Positions 1-14,300 of a stretch of DNA of 64,000 bases are shown here, piece by piece. This DNA is from Pictodentalium vernedei. Lineage: Eukaryota; Mollusca; Scaphopoda; Dentaliida; Dentaliidae. Within the stretch, counting starts at the first letter, position 1, and every line of letters begins with the position of its first letter. A program made the position numbers and the translations under genes. The notes below the pieces were generated by a model. That model searched no databases. It saw nothing but the letters and a program-made list of their open reading frames with translations, and had not been told where the DNA came from. The stretch lies in assembly GCA_031216915.1 (NCBI GenBank), contig CM062292.1, positions 2,042,457-2,106,456 on the forward strand. The letters are read 5' to 3'.

Positions 1-3000
1 AGGAATTGAGTATGGCAGCTATAGAATCTAAACATTCTATGGAGGGATTGAGTATGGCAGATATAGAATCTAAACATTCTATGGAGGGATTCAGTATGGC
101 AGATATAGAATCGAAACATTCCGTGGAGGGATTTGGTACGGCAGATATAGAATCTAAACATTCTATGGAGGGATTGAGTATGGCAGCTATAGAATCTAAA
201 CATTCTTTGGGGGGATTCAGTATGGCAGATATAGAATCTAAACATTCTATCGAGGGATTCAGTATGGCAGATATAGAATCTAAATGTTCTATGGAGGGAT
301 TCAGTATGGCAGATATAGAATCTAAACATTCTATGGAGGGATTCAGTACGGCAGATATAGAATCTAAATGTTCTATGGAAGGATTCAGTATGGCAGATAT
401 AGAATCTAAATGTTCTATGGAGGGATTCAGTATGGCAGATATAGAATCGAAACATTCCGTGGAGGGATTTGGTACGGCAGATATAGAATCTAAACATTCT
501 ATGGAGGGATTGAGTATGGCAGATATAGAATCTAAACATTCTATGGAGGAATTCAGTATGGCAGATATAGAATCGAAACATTCCGTGGAGGGATTTGGTA
601 TGGCAGATATAGAATCTAAACATTCCATGGAGGGATTGAGTATGGCAGATATAGAATTTAAACATTCTATGGAGGGATTCAGTATGGCAGATAATGAATC
701 TAAACATTCTATGGAGGGATTGAGTATGGCAGCTATAGAATCTAAACATTCTATGGAGGGATTCAGTATGGCAGATATAGAATCTAAACATTCTATGGAG
801 GGATTCAGTATGGCAGATGTAGAATCTAAACGTTCTGTGGAGGGATTCAGTGTGGCAGATATAGAATCTAAACATCCTATGGAGGGATTCAGTATGGCAG
901 ATATAGAATCTAAACATTCCACTGGAGGTATTCAGTATGGCAAATCAAGAATCTAAACATTCCGTGGAGGGATTTGGTGCGGCAGATATAGAATCTAAAC
1001 ATTCTATGGAGGGATTCAGTATGGTAGATATAGAATCTAAACATTCCGTGGGGGGATTTGGTACGGCAGATATAGATTCTAAACGTTCTATGGATGGATT
1101 CAGTATGGCAGATATAGAATCTTAAAATTCTATGGAGGGATTTAGTATGGCAAATAAAGAATCTAAACATTCCGTGGAGGGATTTGATACAGCAGATATA
1201 GAATCTAAACATTCTATCGAGGGATTCAGTATGGCAGATATAGAATCTAAATGTTCTATGGAGGGATTCAGTATGGCAAATATAGAATCAAAACATTCCG
1301 TGGAGGGATTTGGTACGGCAGATATAGAATCTAAACATTCTATGGAGGGATTGAGTATGGCAGATATAGAATCTAAACATTCTATGGAGGGATTCAGTAT
1401 GGCAGATATAGAATCAAAACATTCCGTGGAGGGATTTGGTACGGCAGATATAGAATCAAAACATTCTATGGAGGGATTGAGTATGGCAGATATAGAATTT
1501 AAACATTCTATGGAGGGATTCAGTATGGCAGATAATGAATCTAAACATTCTATGGAGGGATTGAGTATGGCAGCTATAGAATCTAAACATTCTATGGAGG
1601 GATTCAGTATGGCAGATATAGAATCTAAACATTCTATGGAGGGATTCAGTATGGCAGATGTAGAATCTAAACGTTCTGTGGAGGGATTCAGTATGGCAGA
1701 TATAGAATCTAAACATTCTATGGAGGGATTCAGTATGGCAGATATAGAATCTAAACATTCCATTGGAGGTATTCAGTATGGCAAATAAAGAATCTAAACA
1801 TTCCGTGGAGGGATTTGGTGCGGCAGATATAGATTCTAAACGTTATATGGATGGATTCAGTATGGCAGATATAGAATCTTAAAATTCTATGGGGGGATTT
1901 AGTATGGCAAATAAAGAATCTAAAAATTCCGTGGAGGGATTTGGTACGGCAGATATAGAATCTAAACATTCTATGGAGGGAATTGGTACGGCAATGTAAA
2001 TAGAAATTGATGATGGGATTCAGTATGGCAGATATAGAATCTAAACATTCTATGGAGGGATTCAGTATGGCAGATATAGAATCTAAACATTCTATGGAGG
2101 CATTCAGTATGGCAGATATAGAATCTAAACATTCTATGGAGGGATTCAGTATGGCAAATAAAGAATCTAAACATTCCATGGAGGGATTTGGTACGGTAGA
2201 TATAGAACCTAAATATTCTATGGAGGGATTCAGTATGGCAAATAAAGAATCTAAACATTCCATGGAGGGATATGGTACGGTCGATATAGAATCTAAACAT
2301 TCTATGGAGGGATTCAGTATGGCAGATATAGAAGCTAAATATTCCATGGAAGGATTTTGTACGGCAGATACAGAATCTAAACATTCTATGTAGGGACTCA
2401 GTATGGCAAATAAAGAATCTAAACATTCCGTGAAGGGATTTGGTATGGCAGATATAGAATCTAAACATTCTATGGAGGGATTCAGTATGGCAGATTTAGA
2501 ATCTAAACATTCTATGGAGGGATTCAGTATGGCAGATATAGAATCTAAACATTCTATGGAGGGATTCAGTATGGCAGATGTAGAATCTAAACGTTCTGTG
2601 GAGGGATTCAGTATGGCAGATATAGAATCTAAACATTCTATGGAGGGATTCAGTATGGCAAATAAAGAATCTAAACATTCCTTGGAGGGATTTGGTACGG
2701 TAGATATAGAACCTAAATATTCTATGGAGGGATTCAGTATGGCAAATAAAGAATCTAAACATTCCATGGAGGGATATGGTACAGTCGATATAGAATCTAA
2801 ACATTCAATGGAGGGATTCAGTATGGCAGATATAGAAGCTAAATATTCCATGGAGGGATTTTGTACGGCAGACACAGAATCTAAACATTCTATGGAGGGA
2901 TTCAGTATGGCAAATAAAGAATCTAAACATTCCGTGAAGGGATTTGGTATGGCAGATATAGAATCTAAACATTCTATGGAGGGATTCAGTATGGCAGATT

Positions 3001-6000
3001 TAGAATCTAAACATTCCGTGGAGGGAATTGGTACGGCAGATATAGAATCTAAACATTCCATGGAGGGATTCAGTATGGTAGATATAGAATCTAAACATTC
3101 TGTGGAGGGATTTGGTATGGCAGGTATAGAATCTAAACATTCTATGGGGGATTCAGTATAGCAGATATAGAATCTAAACATTCTATGGAGGGATTCAGTG
3201 TGGCAGATATAGAATCTAAACATTCTGTGGAGGGATTTGGTATGGCAGATTTAGAATCTAAACATTCTGTGGAGGGATTGAGTATGGCAGATATAGAATC
3301 TAAACAGTCTATGGAGGGATTCAGTATGGTAGACATAGAATCTAAACATTCTATGGAGGGATTGAGTATGGTAAATATAGAATCTAAACATTCTATTGAG
3401 GGATTCAGTATGGCAGATGTAGAATCTAAACATTCTATGGAGGGATTCAGTATGGCAAAAAAAGAATCTAAGCATTCCGTGGAGGGATTTGGTACAGCAG
3501 ATATAGAATCTAAACATTTTATGGAGGGATTCAGTATGGCAAATAAAGAATCTAAACATTCCGTGGAGGGATTCGGTACGGCAGATATAGAATCTAAACA
3601 TTCTATGGAGGGAATCAGTATGGCAAATAAAGAATCTAAACATTCCGTGGAGGGATTTGGTATGGCAGATATAGAATCTAAACATTCTATGGAGGGATTC
3701 AGTATGGCAGATATAGAATCTAAACATTCCGTGGGGGATTTGGTACGGCAGATATAGATTCTAAATGTTCTATGGATGCATTCAGTATGGCAGGTATGGA
3801 ATCTTAAAATTCTATGGAGGGATTCAGTATGGCAAATGAAGAATCTAAACATTCTGTGGAGGGATTTGGTACGGCAGATATAGAATCTAAACATTCTATG
3901 GAGGGATTTGGTATGGCAGATATAGAATCTAAACATTCCGTGGGGGATATGGTACGGCGGATATAGATTCTAAATGTTCTGTGGATGCAATCAGTATGGC
4001 AGGTATGGAATCTTAAAATTCTATGGAGGGATTCAGTATGGCAAATGAAGAATCTAAACATTCTGTGGAGGGATTTGGTACGGCAGATATAGAATCTAAA
4101 CATTATATGGAGGGATTTGGTATGGCAGATATAGAATCTAAACATTCTATGGAGGGATTTGGTACGGCAGATATAGAATCTAAACATTCTATGGAGGGAT
4201 TCAGTATGGCAAATAAAGAATCTAAACATTCTATGGAGGGATTTGGTACGGCAGATATAGAATCTAAACATTCTATGGAGGGATTTGGTACGGCAGATAT
4301 AGAATCTAAACATTCTATGGAGGGATTCAGTATGGCAAATAAAGAATCTAAACATTCTATGGAGGGATTTGGTACGGCAGATATAGAATCTAAACATTCT
4401 ATGGAGGGATTTGGTACGGCAGATATAGAATCTAAACATTCTATGGAGGGATTTGGTACGGCAGATATAGAATCTAAACATTCTATGGAGGGATTCAGTA
4501 TGGCAAATAAAGAATCTAAACATTCTATGGAGGGATTTGGTACGGCAGATATAGAATCTAAACATTCTATGGAGGGATTTGGTACGGCAGATATAGAATC
4601 TAAACATTCTATGGAGGGATTTGGTACGGCAGATATAGAATCTAGACATTCTATGGAGGGATTCAGTATGGCAAATAAAGAATCTAAACATTCCGTGGAG
4701 GGATTTGGTACGGCAGATATAGAATCTAAACATTCTATGGAGGGAATCAGTATGGCAAATAAAGAATCTAAACATTCCGTGGAGGGATTTGGTATGGCAG
4801 ATATAGAATCTAAACATTCTATGGAGGGATTCAGTATGGCAGATATAGAATCTAAACATTCCGTGGGGGATATGGTACGGCAGATATAGAATCTTAAAAT
4901 TCTATGGAGGGATTCAGTATGGCAAATAAAGAATCTAGACATTCTGTGGAGGGATTTGGTACGGCAGATATAGAATCTAAACATTATATGGAGGGATTTG
5001 GTACGGCAGATGTAGAATGTAAATAGAAATTGATGATGGGATTCAGTATGGCAGATATAGAATCTAAACATTCTATGGAGGGATTCAGTATGGCAGATAT
5101 AGAATCTAAACATTCTGTGGAGGGATTCAGTATGGCAAATGAAGAATCTCAACATTCCATGGAAGGATTTGGTACGGTAGATATAGAATCTAAATATTCT
5201 ATGGAGGGTTTCAGTATGGCAGATATAGAAGCTAAACATTCTATGGAGGGATTCAGTATGGCAGATATAGAATCTAAACATTCTATGGAGGGATTCAGTA
5301 TGGCAGATATAGAATCTAAACATTCTATGGAGGGATTCAGTATGGCAAATAAAGAATCTAAACATTCCATGGAGGGATATGGTACAGTAGATATAGAATC
5401 TAAATATTCTATGGAGGGATACAGTATGGCAGATATAGAATCTAAACATTCTATGAAGGGATTCAGTATGGCAAATAAAGAATCTAAACATTCCATGGAG
5501 GGATTTGGTATGGTACATATAGAATCTAAATATTCTATGGAGGGATTCAGTATGGCAGGTATAGAAGCTAAACATTCCATGGAGGGATTTGGTACAGCAG
5601 ATATAGAATCTAAACATTCTATGGAGGGATTCAGTATGGCAAATAAAGAATCTAAACATTCCATGGAGGGATTTGGTACGGTACATATAGAACCTAAATA
5701 TTCTGTGGAGGGATTCAGTATGGCAGATATAGAATCTAAACATTCCGTGGGGGGATTTGGTACGGCAGATATAGATTCTAAATGTTCTATGGATGGATTC
5801 AGTATGGCAGGTATGGAATCTTAAACTTCTATGGAGGGATTCAGTATGGCAAATAAAGAATCTAAACATTCTGTGGAGGGATTTGGTACGGCAGATATAG
5901 AATCTAAACATTCTATCGAGGGATTTGGTACGGCAGATGTAGAATGTAAATAGAAATTGATGATGGGATTCAGTATGGCAGATATAGAATCTAAACATTC

Positions 6001-8316
6001 TATGGAGGGATTCAGTATGGCAGATATAGAAGCTAAACATTCCATGGAGGGATTTGGTCTGGCAGATATAGAATCTAAACATTCTATGGAGGGATTCAGT
6101 ATGGCAGATATAGAATCTAAACATTCTATGGAGGGATTCAGTATGACAAATAAAGAATCTAAACATTCCATGGAGGGATTTGGTACGGTAGATATAGAAT
6201 CTAAATATTCTATGGAGGGATTCAGTATGGCAGATATAGAAGCTAAACATTCCATGGAGGGATTTGGTATGGCAGATATACAATCTAAACATTCTATGGA
6301 GGGATTCAGTATGGTAGATATAGAATCTAAACATTCTGTGGAGGGATTTGGTATGGCAGGTATAGAATCTAAACATTCTATGGGGGATTCAGTATAGCAG
6401 ATATAGAATCTAAACATTCTATGGAGGGATTCAGTGTGGCAGATATAGAATCTAACCATTCCGTGGAGGGATTTGGTATGGCAGATGTAGAATCTAAACA
6501 TTCCGTGGAGGGATTGAGTATGGCAGATATAGAATCTAAACATTCTATGGAGGGATTTGGTATGGTAGACATAGAATCTAAACATTCTATGGAGGGATTG
6601 AGTATGGTAGATATAGAATCTAAACATTCTATTGAAGGATTCAGTATGGCAGATGTAGAATCTAAACATTCTGTGGAGGGATTCAGTGTGGCAAAAAAAG
6701 AATCTAAGCATTCCGTGGAGGGTTTTGGTACAGCAGATATAGAATCTAAACATTTTATGGAGGGATTCAGTATGGCAAATAAAGAATCTAAACATTCCGT
6801 GGAGGGATTTGGTACGGCAGATATAGAATCTAAACATTCTATGGAGGGAATCAGTATGGCAAATAAAGAATCTAAACATTCCGTGGAGGGATTTGGTATG
6901 GCAGATATAGAATCTAAACATTATATGGAGGGATTCAGTATGGCAGATATAGAATCTAAACATTCCGTGGGGGATTTGGTACGGCAGATATAGATTCTAA
7001 ATGTTCTATGGATGGATTCAGTATGGCAGGTATGAAATCTTAAAATTCTATGGAGGGATTCAGTATGGCAAATAAAGAATCTAAACATTCTGTGGAGGGA
7101 TTTGGTACGGCAGATATAGAATCTAAACATTCCATGGAGGGATTTGGTATGGCAGATGTAGAATGTAAATAGAAATTGATGATGGGATTCAGTATGGCGG
7201 ATATAGAATCTAAACATTCTATGGAGGGATTCAGTATGGCAGATATAGAATCTAAACATTCTGTGGAGGGATTTGGTATGGCAGATATAGAATCTAAACA
7301 TTCTATGGAGGAATTCAGTACGGCAGATATAGAATCTAAACATTCTATGGAGGGATTCAGTATGGCAGATATAGAATCTAAACATTCTGTGGCGGGATTT
7401 GGTACGGCAGATATAGAATCTAAACTTTCTATGGAGGGATTCAGTATGGCAGATATAGAATCTAAACATTCTATGGAGGGATTCAGTATGGCAAAAAAAG
7501 AATCTAAGCATTCCGTGGAGGGATTTGGTACAGCAGATATAGAATCTAAACATTTTATGGAGGGATTCAGTATGGCAAATAAAGAATCTAAACATTCCGT
7601 GGAGGGATTTGGTACGGCAGATATAGAATATAAACATTCTATGGAGGGAATCAGTATGGCAAATAAAGAATCTAAACATTCCGTGGAGGGATTTGGTATG
7701 GCAGATATAGAATCTAAACATTCTATGGAGGGATTCAGTATGGCAGATATAGAATCTAAACATTCTATCGAGGGATTCAGTATGGCAGATATAGAATCTA
7801 AACATTCTATCGAGGGATTCAGTATGGCAGATATAGAATCTAAACATTCTATCGAGGGATTCAGTATGGCAGATATAGAATCTAAACATTCTATGGAGGG
7901 ATTCAGTATGGCAAATAAAGAATCTAAACATTCTATGGAGGGATTCAGTATGGCAGATATAGAATCTAAACATTCTATGGAGGGATTGAGTATGGCAGAT
8001 ATAGAATCTAAACATTCTATGGAGGGATTCAGTATGGCAGATATAGAATCGAAACATTCCGTGGAGGGATGTGGTACGGCAGATATAGAATCTAAACATT
8101 CTATGGAGGGATTGAGTATGGCAGATATAGAATTTAAACATTCTATGGAGGGATTCAGTATGGCAGATAATGAATCTGAACATTCTATGGAGGGATTGAC
8201 TATGGCAGCTATAGAATCTAAACATTCTATGGAGGGATTCAGTATGGCAGATATAGAATCTAAACATTCTATCGAGGGATTCAGTATGGCAGATATAGAA
8301 TCTAAATGTTCTATGG
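1..8316. repeat. Higher-order repeat copy A (8316 bp = 198 x 42)
   Basis: Every landmark in this block recurs 8316 bp downstream: the start aggaattgag is found again at 8317, and the stop-bearing variant units at 1996, 5019, 5946 and 7165 recur at 10312, 13335, 14262 and 15481. Differences seen by eye are few (for example 1893 G vs 10209 A, 2143 G vs 10459 C, 5159 A vs 13475 C), so identity is well above 99%. The block is internally nested as well: about 2170-2390 is repeated 504 bp (12 units) downstream, about 600-850 recurs 840 bp (20 units) downstream, and about 3150-3800 recurs near 6386-7036 (about 3236 bp). This fits unequal exchange acting at several scales. Confidence 0.85.
1996..2020. 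repeat. Stop-bearing 45-bp variant unit (first of eight)
   Basis: A recurrent odd unit in which the usual ctaaacattctatggaggg is replaced by gtaaatagaaattgatgatggg, three bases longer than normal. It keeps the plus frame but puts TAA/TAG stops into it. Occurrences start at 1996, 5019, 5946 and 7165 and again, shifted by 8316, at 10312, 13335, 14262 and 15481. Spacing (about 3023, 927 and 1219 bp) is irregular, so it is a marker of block duplications and not a functional period. Confidence 0.7.
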
Positions 8317-11300
8317 AGGAATTGAGTATGGCAGCTATAGAATCTAAACATTCTATGGAGGGATTGAGTATGGCAGATATAGAATCTAAACATTCTATGG
8401 AGGGATTCAGTATGGCAGATATAGAATCGAAACATTCCGTGGAGGGATTTGGTACGGCAGATATAGAATCTAAACATTCTATGGAGGGATTGAGTATGGC
8501 AGCTATAGAATCTAAACATTCTTTGGGGGGATTCAGTATGGCAGATATAGAATCTAAACATTCTATCGAGGGGTTCAGTATGGCAGATATAGAATCTAAA
8601 TGTTCTATGGAGGGATTCAGTATGGCAGATATAGAATCTAAACATTCTATGGAGGGATTCAGTACGGCAGATATAGAATCTAAATGTTCTATGGAAGGAT
8701 TCAGTATGGCAGATATAGAATCTAAATGTTCTATGGAGGGATTCAGTATGGCAGATATAGAATCGAAACATTCCGTGGAGGGATTTGGTACGGCAGATAT
8801 AGAATCTAAACATTCTATGGAGGGATTGAGTATGGCAGATATAGAATCTAAACATTCTATGGAGGAATTCAGTATGGCAGATATAGAATCGAAACATTCC
8901 GTGGAGGGATTTGGTACGGCAGATATAGAATCTAAACATTCCATGGAGGGATTGAGTATGGCAGATATAGAATTTAAACATTCTATGGAGGGATTCAGTA
9001 TGGCAGATAATGAATCTAAACATTCTATGGAGGGATTGAGTATGGCAGCTATAGAATCTAAACATTCTATGGAGGGATTCAGTATGGCAGATATAGAATC
9101 TAAACATTCTATGGAGGGATTCAGTATGGCAGATGTAGAATCTAAACGTTCTGTGGAGGGATTCAGTGTGGCAGATATAGAATCTAAACATCCTATGGAG
9201 GGATTCAGTATGGCAGATATAGAATCTAAACATTCCACTGGAGGTATTCAGTATGGCAAATCAAGAATCTAAACATTCCGTGGAGGGATTTGGTGCGGCA
9301 GATATAGAATCTAAACATTCTATGGAGGGATTCAGTATGGTAGATATAGAATCTAAACATTCCGTGGGGGGATTTGGTACGGCAGATATAGATTCTAAAC
9401 GTTCTATGGATGGATTCAGTATGGCAGATATAGAATCTTAAAATTCTATGGAGGGATTTAGTATGGCAAATAAAGAATCTAAACATTCCGTGGAGGGATT
9501 TGATACAGCAGATATAGAATCTAAACATTCTATCGAGGGATTCAGTATGGCAGATATAGAATCTAAATGTTCTATGGAGGGATTCAGTATGGCAAATATA
9601 GAATCAAAACATTCCGTGGAGGGATTTGGTACGGCAGATATAGAATCTAAACATTCTATGGAGGGATTGAGTATGGCAGATATAGAATCTAAACATTCTA
9701 TGGAGGGATTCAGTATGGCAGATATAGAATCAAAACATTCCGTGGAGGGATTTGGTACGGCAGATATAGAATCAAAACATTCTATGGAGGGATTGAGTAT
9801 GGCAGATATAGAATTTAAACATTCTATGGAGGGATTCAGTATGGCAGATAATGAATCTAAACATTCTATGGAGGGATTGAGTATGGCAGCTATAGAATCT
9901 AAACATTCTATGGAGGGATTCAGTATGGCAGATATAGAATCTAAACATTCTATGGAGGGATTCAGTATGGCAGATGTAGAATCTAAACGTTCTGTGGAGG
10001 GATTCAGTATGGCAGATATAGAATCTAAACATTCTATGGAGGGATTCAGTATGGCAGATATAGAATCTAAACATTCCATTGGAGGTATTCAGTATGGCAA
10101 ATAAAGAATCTAAACATTCCGTGGAGGGATTTGGTGCGGCAGATATAGATTCTAAACGTTATATGGATGGATTCAGTATGGCAGATATAGAATCTTAAAA
10201 TTCTATGGAGGGATTTAGTATGGCAAATAAAGAATCTAAAAATTCCGTGGAGGGATTTGGTACGGCAGATATAGAATCTAAACATTCTATGGAGGGAATT
10301 GGTACGGCAATGTAAATAGAAATTGATGATGGGATTCAGTATGGCAGATATAGAATCTAAACATTCTATGGAGGGATTCAGTATGGCAGATATAGAATCT
10401 AAACATTCTATGGAGGCATTCAGTATGGCAGATATAGAATCTAAACATTCTATGGAGGCATTCAGTATGGCAAATAAAGAATCTAAACATTCCATGGAGG
10501 GATTTGGTACGGTAGATATAGAACCTAAATATTCTATGGAGGGATTCAGTATGGCAAATAAAGAATCTAAACATTCCATGGAGGGATATGGTACGGTCGA
10601 TATAGAATCTAAACATTCTATGGAGGGATTCAGTATGGCAGATATAGAAGCTAAATATTCCATGGAAGGATTTTGTACGGCAGATACAGAATCTAAACAT
10701 TCTATGTAGGGACTCAGTATGGCAAATAAAGAATCTAAACATTCCGTGAAGGGATTTGGTATGGCAGATATAGAATCTAAACATTCTATGGAGGGATTCA
10801 GTATGGCAGATTTAGAATCTAAACATTCTATGGAGGGATTCAGTATGGCAGATATAGAATCTAAACATTCTATGGAGGGATTCAGTATGGCAGATGTAGA
10901 ATCTAAACGTTCTGTGGAGGGATTCAGTATGGCAGATATAGAATCTAAACATTCTATGGAGGGATTCAGTATGGCAAATAAAGAATCTAAACATTCCTTG
11001 GAGGGATTTGGTACGGTAGATATAGAACCTAAATATTCTATGGAGGGATTCAGTATGGCAAATAAAGAATCTAAACATTCCATGGAGGGATATGGTACAG
11101 TCGATATAGAATCTAAACATTCAATGGAGGGATTCAGTATGGCAGATATAGAAGCTAAATATTCCATGGAGGGATTTTGTACGGCAGACACAGAATCTAA
11201 ACATTCTATGGAGGGATTCAGTATGGCAAATAAAGAATCTAAACATTCCGTGAAGGGATTTGGTATGGCAGATATAGAATCTAAACATTCTATGGAGGGA

Positions 11301-14300
11301 TTCAGTATGGCAGATTTAGAATCTAAACATTCCGTGGAGGGAATTGGTACGGCAGATATAGAATCTAAACATTCCATGGAGGGATTCAGTATGGTAGATA
11401 TAGAATCTAAACATTCTGTGGAGGGATTTGGTATGGCAGGTATAGAATCTAAACATTCTATGGGGGATTCAGTATAGCAGATATAGAATCTAAACATTCT
11501 ATGGAGGGATTCAGTGTGGCAGATATAGAATCTAAACATTCTGTGGAGGGATTTGGTATGGCAGATTTAGAATCTAAACATTCTGTGGAGGGATTGAGTA
11601 TGGCAGATATAGAATCTAAACAGTCTATGGAGGGATTCAGTATGGTAGACATAGAATCTAAACATTCTATGGAGGGATTGAGTATGGTAAATATAGAATC
11701 TAAACATTCTATTGAGGGATTCAGTATGGCAGATGTAGAATCTAAACATTCTATGGAGGGATTCAGTATGGCAAAAAAAGAATCTAAGCATTCCGTGGAG
11801 GGATTTGGTACAGCAGATATAGAATCTAAACATTTTATGGAGGGATTCAGTATGGCAAATAAAGAATCTAAACATTCCGTGGAGGGATTCGGTACGGCAG
11901 ATATAGAATCTAAACATTCTATGGAGGGAATCAGTATGGCAAATAAAGAATCTAAACATTCCGTGGAGGGATTTGGTATGGCAGATATAGAATCTAAACA
12001 TTCTATGGAGGGATTCAGTATGGCAGATATAGAATCTAAACATTCCGTGGGGGATTTGGTACGGCAGATATAGATTCTAAATGTTCTATGGATGCATTCA
12101 GTATGGCAGGTATGGAATCTTAAAATTCTATGGAGGGATTCAGTATGGCAAATGAAGAATCTAAACATTCTGTGGAGGGATTTGGTACGGCAGATATAGA
12201 ATCTAAACATTCTATGGAGGGATTTGGTATGGCAGATATAGAATCTAAACATTCCGTGGGGGATATGGTACGGCGGATATAGATTCTAAATGTTCTGTGG
12301 ATGCAATCAGTATGGCAGGTATGGAATCTTAAAATTCTATGGAGGGATTCAGTATGGCAAATGAAGAATCTAAACATTCTGTGGAGGGATTTGGTACGGC
12401 AGATATAGAATCTAAACATTATATGGAGGGATTTGGTATGGCAGATATAGAATCTAAACATTCTATGGAGGGATTTGGTACGGCAGATATAGAATCTAAA
12501 CATTCTATGGAGGGATTCAGTATGGCAAATAAAGAATCTAAACATTCTATGGAGGGATTTGGTACGGCAGATATAGAATCTAAACATTCTATGGAGGGAT
12601 TTGGTACGGCAGATATAGAATCTAAACATTCTATGGAGGGATTCAGTATGGCAAATAAAGAATCTAAACATTCTATGGAGGGATTTGGTACGGCAGATAT
12701 AGAATCTAAACATTCTATGGAGGGATTTGGTACGGCAGATATAGAATCTAAACATTCTATGGAGGGATTTGGTACGGCAGATATAGAATCTAAACATTCT
12801 ATGGAGGGATTCAGTATGGCAAATAAAGAATCTAAACATTCTATGGAGGGATTTGGTACGGCAGATATAGAATCTAAACATTCTATGGAGGGATTTGGTA
12901 CGGCAGATATAGAATCTAAACATTCTATGGAGGGATTTGGTACGGCAGATATAGAATCTAGACATTCTATGGAGGGATTCAGTATGGCAAATAAAGAATC
13001 TAAACATTCCGTGGAGGGATTTGGTACGGCAGATATAGAATCTAAACATTCTATGGAGGGAATCAGTATGGCAAATAAAGAATCTAAACATTCCGTGGAG
13101 GGATTTGGTATGGCAGATATAGAATCTAAACATTCTATGGAGGGATTCAGTATGGCAGATATAGAATCTAAACATTCCGTGGGGGATATGGTACGGCAGA
13201 TATAGAATCTTAAAATTCTATGGAGGGATTCAGTATGGCAAATAAAGAATCTAGACATTCTGTGGAGGGATTTGGTACGGCAGATATAGAATCTAAACAT
13301 TATATGGAGGGATTTGGTACGGCAGATGTAGAATGTAAATAGAAATTGATGATGGGATTCAGTATGGCAGATATAGAATCTAAACATTCTATGGAGGGAT
13401 TCAGTATGGCAGATATAGAATCTAAACATTCTGTGGAGGGATTCAGTATGGCAAATGAAGAATCTCAACATTCCCTGGAAGGATTTGGTACGGTAGATAT
13501 AGAATCTAAATATTCTATGGAGGGTTTCAGTATGGCAGATATAGAAGCTAAACATTCTATGGAGGGATTCAGTATGGCAGATATAGAATCTAAACATTCT
13601 ATGGAGGGATTCAGTATGGCAGATATAGAATCTAAACATTCTATGGAGGGATTCAGTATGGCAAATAAAGAATCTAAACATTCCATGGAGGGATATGGTA
13701 CAGTAGATATAGAATCTAAATATTCTATGGAGGGATTCAGTATGGCAGATATAGAATCTAAACATTCTATGGAGGGATTCAGTATGGCAAATAAAGAATC
13801 TAAACATTCCATGGAGGGATTTGGTATGGTACATATAGAATCTAAATATTCTATGGAGGGATTCAGTATGGCAGGTATAGAAGCTAAACATTCCATGGAG
13901 GGATTTGGTACAGCAGATATAGAATCTAAACATTCTATGGAGGGATTCAGTATGGCAAATAAAGAATCTAAACATTCCATGGAGGGATTTGGTACGGTAC
14001 ATATAGAACCTAAATATTCTGTGGAGGGATTCAGTATGGCAGATATAGAATCTAAACATTCCGTGGGGGGATTTGGTACGGCAGATATAGATTCTAAATG
14101 TTCTATGGATGGATTCAGTATGGCAGGTATGGAATCTTAAACTTCTATGGAGGGATTCAGTATGGCAAATAAAGAATCTAAACATTCTGTGGAGGGATTT
14201 GGTACGGCAGATATAGAATCTAAACATTCTATCGAGGGATTTGGTACAGCAGATGTAGAATGTAAATAGAAATTGATGATGGGATTCAGTATGGCAGATA

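Noticed and set aside
4103..9238. Giant minus-strand proteins of 700-770 codons (MFRFYICHTESLHR or ECLDSISAILNPSI repeats)
   Set aside because: Both are the complement of the 42-bp satellite in stop-free frames. Two overlapping minus frames and one plus frame cannot all be genes, and none shows coding constraint.
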